Below are positions 34,991 through 46,100 of a stretch of 64,000 bases of DNA, piece after piece. How positions within the stretch are numbered: the stretch's first letter is position 1; every line of letters starts with the position of its first letter. The notes below the pieces were generated by a model, which searched no databases, had not been told where the DNA came from, and saw only the letters and a list, made by a program, of their open reading frames with translations. A program made the position numbers and the translations under genes. The DNA is from Paraphysomonas bandaiensis. Its lineage: Eukaryota; Chrysophyceae. Location of the stretch: assembly GCA_965644295.1 (NCBI GenBank), contig CBFFRP010000255.1, positions 124,001-188,000 of the forward strand, in the 5' to 3' direction.

Positions 34991-37531
34991 ATGTCCCTAT
35001 TAAGGGTATGGATGAGTCATGTCAGTGTGCCTAGGGCCTCTTCTCCCTCTCTTCGGCCACATTTTGCTGATCACCTCGTCTCCGACAAATCTCTTGTTTT
35101 ACCACGTTGTACACGTTCCAAGCCTCACTGCCTGGCTTTGCGACTTCCACCCAACCTAACGGCTTCGGCTAAACCACGTGCCTGCACTAATGCAGCGCTT
35201 ACCGCATTCATATGCCATCACATCAGTAGACATCATAGTCTCACCTATCGAATTCTACGGTTACAACCACTCAAAACGTGGCTCGTGCGAGCAGGTCCAC
35301 GCAAAAGATCCTCTGGTGCTCTCCATATGGTCACAGAATACTCTCGAACCCTCACAACTGAGCTACAGGGCTGCCTCCTGATGTCCACACAAAACAACCC
35401 AACATGGTTTCTCTGTGGTCTATGCATCCAGCAGGTTACCCCCTCATTCTGTTCACCTATCACTCCCTCAGCCCATTCCTCTTATTGGACAGACACTGTA
35501 TTCCGCATACGGTATATTCGGCTACTGTACTACAGTGCCCTACAGGATGTATACCACACAAAAACGGTGCTAGCATGCGGCACACCACGTAGCCCCGGAC
35601 CCCATCAATACCCTACCAACACACACCCACTCAATCTTGCTCGTTATGAGTATATCACCTATGCAAGGCCCCAAAGTTCACGCTTAAGTCTCTTGCGTAA
35701 CAACACTCGGTTCACATACAGATATACACCAACACTCTTTAGAAGCAACTTCGACACAATTTCAATGAAACGTGAAACAAATTCCAACACTTCCAGAACC
35801 TTCACCCCGAAGTTTGTTCTTCCCCCCTCCTATCAACCAACCAACATTGATGCGCAGATCAATAATGCTATCAGAGAACAGAAGAAAGCCAAAGCTGACA
35901 CTCCCCAGCTACAGCTCCCATCGGTACGCACCTTTCTGGGATGGGAAAATGACCTACCTGTGGGAGAGTACAAAACACTCGTCCTTACAAACATAAAAGC
36001 TGCTGATGATGCCACCTTCCTGGGGATAACACACTACCTTATCCATGAGTTGGGGTTTCCCATTCAACCCCCTACCCCCCAAGACATCGCTACCTTCAGG
36101 GCAGCCAAGGATGCACGAACGTGTTCAGACTTACCCGCTCCCACAGCGAGTAGGGTAGTCCGAGCGTTCGACCTAGGCAGACCTGGGTACGAAGTCCGAC
36201 AGGGCATGGGAGCGAATGTTACCGCTGACTCATGTATGTACTCCTCCCCTCTATGCTTTGACCTCCATGTAGAAACGGGCACATCAGTCGATGACAAAGG
36301 CCTCCTTCGGACCGAACGCCGACATGTCCAGATATCACTTTTCCGAACGCCACGAGAACTCTTCGTGGGTCGCACCAAGGATGAGCCCTCGCTGATACCA
36401 GTGGCGGCTATATATGGGCTACATGCAGACTCAGCGCACACCAGACCTGCACATGCCTTTAGGTTACGAAACACGCTGGATATGCTTCTCCGAACGGGAG
36501 GTTTCCCCACGCCACCTCTATACGAAGTATTCTGGACTCTAACACACTATAGAGGCAAGACTCGAGCCACTGATAAAACATATAGGTTCTATCAGATTCT
36601 ATTACTCCACGATCCCATTCACGATCAGGATCTAAGAGCTAAATTCTATAAAGCACTCTTCAATAATGAAATAGGAGGACATGTCGAAATCAACCTCGGC
36701 TCACTCTGTTGTAGAATGGTCAGCACTGAAACACCCACGCAAAAGCAGTCCAACTGGACACCGTCTCAAGAACTCTTCCGCATCGCTGTCTGCTCTGAAA
36801 CACTCCTATCTCCCATCCAAGTCTGGCAAGCCTGTGAGGCCATAGGTATCCCATCCACGGACATAGAGGACATCATTTGGACCGCCCGCAACCCACTCAC
36901 AAGCGGGCGCAAAGAAAAAGAACGCTTAGTTGAACAAACCTACATTTACCTTGACGACAGGAATACCAAGATCAAACTCTGTTGGGAAATCTCACGCACA
37001 GGTATCGTGCCTTTACTGCGCAAAGCTCTGGGTGACGAAACTCTAAGGCTCCTCTATCACACCATAGCAGTCCCCCCTGGACTCCCTACTCAGCGGTTTC
37101 TATACGGCCTCCATAAGGCCCCAGACACAGCAACAAACGCCCCTCCCATAATACCGCCTCCAACGTCCCTTCAACCCTTCGGTCCAACTGTTGCTCCACA
37201 AATGCAGACCGATACACCGCGATCGTACACTCCCAAACGACAGCGACAGATGGACACATCCCCATCAACAGAGCCAGCACCAGCTCCCACCTGCCCAGAG
37301 CTCTGCGAAATAGCTCTACACATCGCTTCAGATCTTGTACCTCTGTCAAAAATCCATGCCATCCTCGCGCAAATGGAAAACGCGGTTGCAGCTCTCTATG
37401 AGATCGATGCTGGGGCGACTCTCACGGTACTTGATTACTATAAAAACAAGGTAGATCACAGTATCCCAGAAAGGTCCTCAGAAGAACACTCTCGGGTGGA
37501 CTCGGACATCTTCGGCTCCGACTCCAACTGA
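34991..37531 (+). CDS. Retrotransposon ORF1 protein
   Basis: An open frame of 846 codons, the first of the element. The first 258 codons (to 35764) look weakly coding, and other plus frames there are also partly open. The internal ATG at 35765 (MKRETNSNTSRTF) is an alternative start giving 588 aa. No zinc knuckle, RRM or coiled coil is obvious. A region around residues 590-730 has alternating hydrophobic patterns suggesting a globular fold. It is followed by a Pro/Thr-rich linker and an acidic Ser-rich C-terminus. By position it should be the RNA-binding or particle protein of the element, but nothing in the sequence proves this. Confidence 0.6.
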   Translation: MSLLRVWMSHVSVPRASSPSLRPHFADHLVSDKSLVLPRCTRSKPHCLALRLPPNLTASAKPRACTNAALTAFICHHISRHHSLTYRILRLQPLKTWLVRAGPRKRSSGALHMVTEYSRTLTTELQGCLLMSTQNNPTWFLCGLCIQQVTPSFCSPITPSAHSSYWTDTVFRIRYIRLLYYSALQDVYHTKTVLACGTPRSPGPHQYPTNTHPLNLARYEYITYARPQSSRLSLLRNNTRFTYRYTPTLFRSNFDTISMKRETNSNTSRTFTPKFVLPPSYQPTNIDAQINNAIREQKKAKADTPQLQLPSVRTFLGWENDLPVGEYKTLVLTNIKAADDATFLGITHYLIHELGFPIQPPTPQDIATFRAAKDARTCSDLPAPTASRVVRAFDLGRPGYEVRQGMGANVTADSCMYSSPLCFDLHVETGTSVDDKGLLRTERRHVQISLFRTPRELFVGRTKDEPSLIPVAAIYGLHADSAHTRPAHAFRLRNTLDMLLRTGGFPTPPLYEVFWTLTHYRGKTRATDKTYRFYQILLLHDPIHDQDLRAKFYKALFNNEIGGHVEINLGSLCCRMVSTETPTQKQSNWTPSQELFRIAVCSETLLSPIQVWQACEAIGIPSTDIEDIIWTARNPLTSGRKEKERLVEQTYIYLDDRNTKIKLCWEISRTGIVPLLRKALGDETLRLLYHTIAVPPGLPTQRFLYGLHKAPDTATNAPPIIPPPTSLQPFGPTVAPQMQTDTPRSYTPKRQRQMDTSPSTEPAPAPTCPELCEIALHIASDLVPLSKIHAILAQMENAVAALYEIDAGATLTVLDYYKNKVDHSIPERSSEEHSRVDSDIFGSDSN

Positions 37532-37678
37532 CTCCTACTGGACTGGGACACAACGAACATCAAACGTACACTCATAGAAGTGTCCGCAGCTGCTCACACG
37601 TGGTTATCCCCCAGTCCACACTTACATATCCATAGTTGGCCCTCACCTGACACAACGACCTTCGCCTGTAGCACCCAC

Positions 37679-40600
37679 ATGCGTCCACCACGTAAACCGC
37701 CAGACAAACAGTCGAGATCCACCAGTGTACATCCCACGAAAAGGCACCAAGGACCGCACTTTTCCTGTGATAATAGTGGTGATGGACCACGAAAACGGCC
37801 GGCCTCGACACAACGTAAGCGAAACAACCTCCGGCGGCTCAGTCGCAAACGAACTCTGCAACAATTTCGTGAAGGAACAATCCAGTCCCTCCCTCCACAC
37901 ATACAACGTCAACAGACACGAAACAAGCTCCGCATCCGTGCCCACAACAAGCAAGCATGGCGAGAGCATTTACAACACCTGGCACAACAGTGTGTAGACA
38001 CACACAACATCGTGACCACTCCTACACCTGACACAGCACCCACAGCTGTTACAGCACCCCCCCGTCCAGAAGACTCCACACATACTATTTGCCTCCCTCC
38101 GCCCACAGTGGAGGACGAACAAGAGAGAACAATCACTGACACAAGTGTACTGCCTCAACTATTTGTGCCGCACCCTCTGCCAGCTGCCTTCACGGACCCC
38201 GGACTGCAGAATTGGTCCTTCTACTCGCCCAGCGGTCTGTTAGCCATTGCCATACACGAAGAGGTGGTTCACAGTGTCATGTCCATGCTACAATCGAGGC
38301 ACGCTTTAGAACGCATAGAACAGCACCTCAGATGTTCGCTTGAGGAGGGGAAAATGCTGGTTGCACGTCACTACACACACACAGAATACAACAACACACC
38401 AATGGAGGGCTTCTGCGGACTAGCTGCTATTGCCGCAATATACCACAAACAACCGGAGGAGGACCACTACCCGTATTTAAATCCCGATGATCCAGCCTCG
38501 AAAGCAAAACTGCTCCAAGTCATTCAGACAAGCAGGACGGTACTTAGTACCTACACGCTCGCTGAAGCCAAGATGCTTAACTTTGCATGCATCCGGAAGA
38601 AGCTCCGACAGCAGCTAACAACGTACAACAAAGCACTACGCCGCAAACGACCAACTGCTGTCGGAATACCCCCAGAGCAATGGGGCTACACAGACATCAT
38701 AGCCCTCCTGGCAGAAACCCTGAGTATACGAATTCGTATCTGGCAAGATTCACCAGTGGACCTTGGCCACAACTGGGCGTACTGGTCTACCCACCATTCC
38801 TCCTTCCTTCCACAAACTCAATTCCTTCCATCTTATGATGTGTTTTGCTCCAACGACCACTTCTTCCTGGACACCAAATACCCGGTGGAGTTGGAACTAC
38901 ACGCGCTACTCGAGAGAATTCCTGACCTCGTCATCATGCGTCTCCAAAATGTGTTGCAATATCATTCCAAGGGAATGCAAGGAGTCCATCGTGCCAGGTC
39001 CATCAACCATCCCTCCCACGCCCTTCAGGGGAAGGAATTCTCTTCCGATAACAGCGGTGACGGACCCAGCAAATCCACCCACACATTACCCTTACCCACT
39101 AAGGATGCCACCACACCGTATGCAACTCTATTTGACTATTTCCCAGTCAAACGGAGGCCACCTACCACCAACCCTACTCAACTGAACACCATGGGAACTC
39201 CAGCATTAGCCCCAGACGGCCCATCCTCACACTCCACTACCACTCCTGACATCAGGCCGGATGCACTGCCCAAGGACATTGCCACACACCCCCGACACTA
39301 CACAGAGGGCTGGGGTCACACGCCCTTTCACTCCGATCTGCTGAACAACTGGGTTAGATATGATGAAACCCAAACCATTGCTGCCTCCCCACAGGGAAAC
39401 CTTTTAAAAGAAATATATGCACACATGCTATCCCCTGCCTGTACAGACATATGGGAAGGATTCATAGCCAAGGCTTCCAGGACGGACAACTATGATCTCA
39501 TGATATCATTCACGCTACCAGAGCACAAATTGGATACCACGCACAGCGCCCTACTAGTTGCCCAGCATCTCGCGAATGGCAACAAACCCTGGGCAGACTC
39601 CACTCATGTTGTATCTAGGCATGTGCGGACCCTTTGCCTGACAAAGGGTATTCCCTCAACAGCCACTGTTAGTCTCCGTAAGACACTCATGCAATATGAA
39701 TCCTCGACTCCACACACAGGACTACATCTAGACACGGAGGATTTCCAACTGCTACTCGATCTTCTCTCCATACCATACAGACTATGGGACGCTGTTCAAC
39801 CGCACCTGGCGCCTGGTTGGGCACAGCTGTCACCATTCTCCAGACAGGCACTAACAGTGCACGCTTCTACCAACACTGTGGTAACCCATGACATCATACG
39901 CAGCCAGCATGGGTTTCACATACTCAATGCAACAAATATCCCCACCTGCATCATGCACGCTCTAACACGGACTCAGGAGCGGCTATCCTGTTTTCTACAA
40001 CACCAGACCTCCAGACAGAGCACCAATATCCTCTGGACTTCTGAGCCGTCAACTGTACCACCTATGCTACATGAGCACAGAGAGCAACAGGAACAGAGGG
40101 AAGTAATTGCAGTCTCCTTGTCACCGAGAGCTCGACGTCAACTACGACAGATGAACCCCACGGACCGTCGACAACTCAGGCTCCATATGTGCGACATGAG
40201 CAGAGTCTACCGCCTCACCCTCAGACCCTCAGCCCTTCGCACACAACAACATATCCCTAGTGATGGGTACTGCGCATACAGCACACTCTATCATCTGCAC
40301 ATTCTTGCTTCAAGCAGGCGACACACTCGCTCCTGTCTGAAATTAGACCTCAAACAACGCAAGGACCGTCACACGCTAGCATCTTTCATAAATACATTAG
40401 GCACCCAAGCGTTCGACATAATGCAACGGGAGTGCATGGCCCATCACACACTTCAGCCACTACGACATAAGTTAGATCACGCACAGGCCGCACTTTTAAT
40501 ACCTACCAAAACAACATACACTACGGAAGACGACATAACTCACTGGCTCTCAGTGCGAGAGGTCCACCTTTTAGCCTCTACTATCAACCCCTGCACGACG

Positions 40601-43111
40601 TGGGCGCAAAATGGTAATTACCTCAGCATTGTAGGCATCCCTACTGACAAAGTAGCTTATAACATCGCATGGAAGGTGGACGAACTTAGGGACGCTATTC
40701 GTGATAACTACTACCATGTCATACTACAAGATGCTCACTACTTCCTCTTAGACCCTGCCGGTCTTTCTACTGCCCTAGACAACGCCCTACTATCTCTTGA
40801 AAACACCTTGGCCACCAGTATACTCTCAACGGCTGACCCCATCGCTCCACCTACACTCCCCGCGGACTCAATCACGAACAACAATAGGACATCAAAGATG
40901 ACCAGCACCAGAACAACCTCGTCAAGCAGCACCAAGTTAGCACGAACAAATCGACAGATTCTGCAGGCTTCAACCCCTGGAGCACTACCATCGCACAAGA
41001 AGATGCAGTTGAAACACGCCCAAACTGCGTTGACAAGTCGATGCCAGCCAACCCGGAAAGCCAAAAAGGTCGTAAATTACGATGAAAGTGACCAACCAAC
41101 GAACCTTCACAACTCACACCCAACCACGACCACACGAACGATCAGACCAACTCCAGCACTAGATACCACCGGCTGGGACAGGGACTGGTCAAGAAAGTTC
41201 TACATTGCGTACGCCGATAACACTGCCAAAGGACTATCCCTTTATGCGAAGAACACATTCCCAGCAGACGTCATCATTGCTGAGTACAAAGGCAAACGCT
41301 ATCCACTAACAAAGATGAGTCAGTCTACAAGGCGTTCTGATTACATAGTTCAAGACAGTACTGGTACCTTCGCAATAGATGGCTTTGACCAAGTCCGACA
41401 ATGTGTAACATGCGAAGCTGGGTATATTAATGACCCCCTAGCCACAAACATGGCTAATGTCAAGTTTGTCACGAAAAATAAACGCCTCTATGTCCGTACA
41501 ATACGTTCCATTGCTAAGGATGAAGAACTTCTCATCAACTACGGACATCATTATTGGTGTGATCAACGCTGGCCACTTGAGATATTAATCCAAGCCAGGG
41601 CTGCGTACGACAGCGACATAGGCGGTGCCAATATAGCAGTATGGGACAGACTCCTTGCAGACAAGAGTGGAACTCCTACAGAGACCTCCAGCAGCATCCC
41701 CAAGGATCCCTCGGGAGCAGCCATGGGACTCCGACTCTCCACATGGAACACAAATGGCAATCCGGCATCACACACAGGTAAAGCCCAAGCTATCATCCGA
41801 CACTTTAAGCGGCAAAAATTGGACGTGCTCCTATTACAGGATGTCCGTCTAACAGAAACTCAGGCCAACTTCTTCACGCGTATCATCGAAGATGCACTCC
41901 AGGGAACAAGAATATGCCTCTTCCTCAGCAAGCAGCCAAAACTGACTTCAAGAGACCCACTAATGGGGGGTACAGTAGTCATAATCAGCGAATACTGGAA
42001 GCGCCGTCTCGCCTTCACAAAGGCTGACTTTACGGGACTTGGTTTAGTGAGCCGACTAGAGTTCAAAACGTCGGTGGCGCACACCCTAGTACTAATAAGC
42101 GTCTATCTACCCCCGAAGCCATCCACGCCAGGCACTTGCACATTATGGAGCAAATTGACCAAGCTAGGGAGAGCGTCCCGTGGTATCTGTACTGCTGACC
42201 CCTACAAGCTCCTATGCAACATCCTTACGAAATGGGTCACTAAAGCCAGAGCCAAGGACCATACTGTCATTGTCGCCGGCGACTTCAATGGCTCCATGGA
42301 GACAAATCCTAAAGGCAGAGACATACGACCACTTGCCGACAAACTCCAACTGGCTGCACCACTCCATGAGCTTCTCCTACCCAGGAAAACATATCATACC
42401 TTCCACAGATTAGACAAAGGAATATCGCGGATCGATCATATTCTACACACGCCGTTACCTCCGAACATGTCTGTTACGGACACTGGCTGCCTTGACTCCC
42501 CCTCATTACTCGCAGCAGCCTTCGATCATCGACCGGTCTGGGTCGGTTTCACCGTACCAGTCAATCTTGACCCTCGACCACCTGAGTCGCACGTCGGATT
42601 CGCCCCCCGTCTCAATGTAAACCCGAAGGACTCCAAGGAAGTACAGGCATACACCGCAAGACTCCTCCAACTTCATGCACAACTACCACATTTAGACAAC
42701 GGATCGACTGCCATACTCCCTCCTGAGGTGGCAGCCAACAGACTAGCGGCCATCCATCACATAACCCTCCAGGCTTCGCTTGAGGCGAAGCGTCCTGCAT
42801 GTACACATAGCACACGCCTACACGAACGTTGTCAGCGCACACGCTCAAAGTTCAAGAATGGCTTTTCCCCGGAAATGAGAGTAATACAGGAAGGAATGCT
42901 CATGGTTTTGCGGATTATCCAAAAGATGTTCAATTCTGCTGGATACAAACGGCATGGATGGCGCGGCCCCCGGCAACCACCCCCACCCACGAAATCATCA
43001 CTGCATGGTTCGCCCGATGGGACTCCTATCTCAGGAGTTCTCAGGGTCACATCAAAGGCATATCGGACATCAACTTCTGGTGCAGCCACCGCAACGCGGA
43101 CCCACGAGTAA
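37679..43111 (+). CDS. Retrotransposon ORF2: OTU-like, SET and APE endonuclease domains
   Basis: The first ATG of the frame is at 37679, giving 1810 aa. The N-terminal 120 residues are very basic. An OTU-like cysteine protease fold spans about residues 240-395: EGFCGLAAIAAI (Cys), WGYTDIIALLAETLSIRIRIW and NDHFFLD (His). A second lies at about 855-1025 with DGYCAYSTLYHLHIL and DAHYFLLD. A stretch between them (about 640-780) repeats the strand pattern without the Cys. A SET domain follows at about 1170-1300: GLSLYAKNTF, EAGYINDP, and EELLINYGHHYW. The APE/exonuclease III-type endonuclease runs from about 1350 to 1625: STWNTNG, LLQDVRLTE, VIVAGDFNG, RIDHILHT and FDHRPVW. The final 60 residues, after about 42950, are probably out of the true frame. 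Confidence 0.82.
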   Translation: MRPPRKPPDKQSRSTSVHPTKRHQGPHFSCDNSGDGPRKRPASTQRKRNNLRRLSRKRTLQQFREGTIQSLPPHIQRQQTRNKLRIRAHNKQAWREHLQHLAQQCVDTHNIVTTPTPDTAPTAVTAPPRPEDSTHTICLPPPTVEDEQERTITDTSVLPQLFVPHPLPAAFTDPGLQNWSFYSPSGLLAIAIHEEVVHSVMSMLQSRHALERIEQHLRCSLEEGKMLVARHYTHTEYNNTPMEGFCGLAAIAAIYHKQPEEDHYPYLNPDDPASKAKLLQVIQTSRTVLSTYTLAEAKMLNFACIRKKLRQQLTTYNKALRRKRPTAVGIPPEQWGYTDIIALLAETLSIRIRIWQDSPVDLGHNWAYWSTHHSSFLPQTQFLPSYDVFCSNDHFFLDTKYPVELELHALLERIPDLVIMRLQNVLQYHSKGMQGVHRARSINHPSHALQGKEFSSDNSGDGPSKSTHTLPLPTKDATTPYATLFDYFPVKRRPPTTNPTQLNTMGTPALAPDGPSSHSTTTPDIRPDALPKDIATHPRHYTEGWGHTPFHSDLLNNWVRYDETQTIAASPQGNLLKEIYAHMLSPACTDIWEGFIAKASRTDNYDLMISFTLPEHKLDTTHSALLVAQHLANGNKPWADSTHVVSRHVRTLCLTKGIPSTATVSLRKTLMQYESSTPHTGLHLDTEDFQLLLDLLSIPYRLWDAVQPHLAPGWAQLSPFSRQALTVHASTNTVVTHDIIRSQHGFHILNATNIPTCIMHALTRTQERLSCFLQHQTSRQSTNILWTSEPSTVPPMLHEHREQQEQREVIAVSLSPRARRQLRQMNPTDRRQLRLHMCDMSRVYRLTLRPSALRTQQHIPSDGYCAYSTLYHLHILASSRRHTRSCLKLDLKQRKDRHTLASFINTLGTQAFDIMQRECMAHHTLQPLRHKLDHAQAALLIPTKTTYTTEDDITHWLSVREVHLLASTINPCTTWAQNGNYLSIVGIPTDKVAYNIAWKVDELRDAIRDNYYHVILQDAHYFLLDPAGLSTALDNALLSLENTLATSILSTADPIAPPTLPADSITNNNRTSKMTSTRTTSSSSTKLARTNRQILQASTPGALPSHKKMQLKHAQTALTSRCQPTRKAKKVVNYDESDQPTNLHNSHPTTTTRTIRPTPALDTTGWDRDWSRKFYIAYADNTAKGLSLYAKNTFPADVIIAEYKGKRYPLTKMSQSTRRSDYIVQDSTGTFAIDGFDQVRQCVTCEAGYINDPLATNMANVKFVTKNKRLYVRTIRSIAKDEELLINYGHHYWCDQRWPLEILIQARAAYDSDIGGANIAVWDRLLADKSGTPTETSSSIPKDPSGAAMGLRLSTWNTNGNPASHTGKAQAIIRHFKRQKLDVLLLQDVRLTETQANFFTRIIEDALQGTRICLFLSKQPKLTSRDPLMGGTVVIISEYWKRRLAFTKADFTGLGLVSRLEFKTSVAHTLVLISVYLPPKPSTPGTCTLWSKLTKLGRASRGICTADPYKLLCNILTKWVTKARAKDHTVIVAGDFNGSMETNPKGRDIRPLADKLQLAAPLHELLLPRKTYHTFHRLDKGISRIDHILHTPLPPNMSVTDTGCLDSPSLLAAAFDHRPVWVGFTVPVNLDPRPPESHVGFAPRLNVNPKDSKEVQAYTARLLQLHAQLPHLDNGSTAILPPEVAANRLAAIHHITLQASLEAKRPACTHSTRLHERCQRTRSKFKNGFSPEMRVIQEGMLMVLRIIQKMFNSAGYKRHGWRGPRQPPPPTKSSLHGSPDGTPISGVLRVTSKAYRTSTSGAATATRTHE

Positions 43112-46100
43112 TCCTGGGTTGGAACGAAAAGCAAGCCACCAAGAAAAACCTTCTCCGAATTGCCTTGCGACTGAGAGGACTTCTTCATGGAAGAGCCAGG
43201 ACAGAAATGCGGACTAGACTCACGGCTCGCACCAAGCAGATGGAGGCACTGCTACAGCAGAAAAGACTTCAAGCAATTCTTCAGAAAATTGGTCTCAAGG
43301 TCAAAACACCACTCCGACTTACCACGGTGAAAACAACGGACGGACACATCCTCACAACGCCGCAAGACATTCATGAAGGCATTAATGCGCACTTCCGTGA
43401 ACATCATGCCAAACCTCCTGGACTTGACCCTGTAGCACAACAGCTCCAGGATGACCCTACATGGTGGAAATCACTTCTTGATCCGGGCTCAGCGACATGC
43501 CAGGAACCACTCCACCCCCGCTCGAAAATTCCTCTTCCCCTGCAACTGGGGTTACGACGGGCCCTTTGTACCAAGACCACTCCGGCCATGGCAGCCACAC
43601 TCAAATCTACTCTTGCAAAAGACATCACCCAGGATGAATTCTACTGCACACTTCACTCTCTCTCCTTCAACCGCGCGCCTGGACCCTCAATGGTCTCCTC
43701 CAACATGGTCAAATCCTGGCCACCGGTAGTTCAGCGAGAGGCTTACATCCTCACCAGATCTCTCTGGAAACATAAACATGTGCCCATTTGGTGGAGAGAC
43801 AGGGTAATGTCTCCCATTCTCAAGAAACCAGGAGAATCCTCCCTCACTAATCTCCGACCGATTGGTCTGCTTGAAGTCAGTAGGAAAATATTAACAAGGA
43901 TAATCACTCATAGAATTCTTACCGTATGGGAGGAACAGAAAGTTTTGCATCCGTCCCAGCATGGTTATCGCTGGAGGAACGGGACGGACACAGCGATACT
44001 ACGGGTACTCGCGGCTGCAGAAGAAGCAAGACGAAAAGGCGACCAGCATATATGTACACTCTGGGACTTCAAGAAGGCCTTCGACTCAATTGCGCCTAAC
44101 CTCATGCGTCTCGCGTGGGCACGACTGGGCGTTCCGGACGATGTAGTTGACTGGTTTGGCAACTTAGATGCCGGCGGTCTAACATTTCCCTGGACACCAT
44201 TCATGGCAAACAACATAGAGCCACGTTCTCTCCTTGACCTCCTGTCCGCAGACGGCCACTTCATTGCACTATTCAGTCTGGGTTTCGAAGCCGAAAGGGG
44301 TATCACCCAAGGGGGCACAGAATCCACATGCGCCTGGGTGGCACTCTACGACATCCTTCTCACGTGGCTGGACATTGAACTGTCAACAACGAGTCCAACG
44401 TTACCAACTATTCAACTCACGACTCCGACTACCGGCGAAATAAAGATCTCCTTCGCGGATGATCTTAACACAATAGCTAAATCCATACACGCTGCCCAAC
44501 TCATTGCCCAACAAATATCTGCGTTCTGCGTACTTTCGGGAATGGAACTCTCTATCCCCAAAGTAGTTTGCACAGTGTTTCCGATCCTACAGGATTCCAA
44601 CAAGTCCTCCGACCCCATTGGCTACATCATTCTCTACGACTGGTCATGGCGCCCACACCCAGTCCCTATCCAAACATCACTAGAGTCGATACATTACCTC
44701 GGAGCAGACCTTCCTCTCACAATCACAGACAAGGCCTCCCATGACTGGTGTCTAAAATACCTGAAAGTCGTGACCACACACCTAGGGATCAAACAGGCCT
44801 CAGCCGGCTGTAAAGTCATGGTTATCGAGACCCAAATCATACCGACTTTGCTCTATAGAGCCACCAAAGCTTCATGGCCGCTACACTGGTACAGAGAAAT
44901 TGACGCTGCTTGCGCAACCCTCTACAGAAAGGCCCTCAGTCTAGGCCCTGGATACCCCACGGAACTGATCTACCTCTCACTCAAGCACAACGGATTAGGT
45001 ATGAAACGTTTCTCAGACTCAGCGCAGGAGCAAAAATGGGGATCTCTACAGCGCGCAATAACCCTCGGGGGAGAAGCAGGTCAAGCAGCACATTTTCTAC
45101 TCACTCAGACAACAGAGCCACAGCCCCAATACCACCACTATGTTCTCAGCCTCAGGGAATGGGGAACGGAATTGGGCCTTACCCTTCAGGAACCTGAGCC
45201 CCCCGAACCACAGGATGAACACATGCTGACCAACCTAAAACAAGAACTCGGCCTTAATAGTGTCCAACCAGATACTTTCAAGGCTATCTTCACAGATGGA
45301 TCATACACAGCCAGTGCGCTCTCCACTCGTCGCCTCACTCATGTCAATCCGCGAACCCGATGGACACACCGAGGAGGTGCAGCGGTCGTCTACTTACCCC
45401 CAGAAAATGCCTGGGAAGATGGTACAACCACAATACTACGACTAGATACACCCTTTCGTGACGTGCCCGGTTTGGACTCATACGCATATGAACTCATAGG
45501 CACAGCCATGGGGCTTATACTCTCAACACGTATTCCCGAACACATACGAAGCCACACAGACTGTCAGGCAGTGTGCACCCGCACTGAGGAAGCACTCTCC
45601 ACAAGACGCAGAGCTCTCGGTCACCGTGCAAAAGGGGTACTACTCGAAAGCATCGCAGCCAGCAGAGATTGCAAACGACAGGTGACCTGGGTGAGGTCTC
45701 ATCCCGAACGACGTACCACAGATGAAACGGAGTGGACGTTTGAGGACAAGGGCATCTATATTGCGGACGCAGTTGCGGGTGAAGACTGGCATGAAGTCGA
45801 TCGCATCCTTGGAAAAAATAACTACACTGTCTGCACAATTGCGATTGACAGTGCCATCGAACGCTTACTAACTGCTGGATTATGGCACTGGCGTATGCAC
45901 AGTACAAGACGGCCATACTACTCTAGCCCACTCCTTACTAATTTCCAGGATCTCTGCGACCTAAGGACACTTGAGAACTACACTTCAACCAGAGATCAAC
46001 GCTACGGACACAATCCTGATCGAGCGCCTGGCTACTGGACCAATAGCGGAGTACACCTCCCGCGCAAACTAGCTCAAGCGGATGGCAGTGCATCCAAAGA

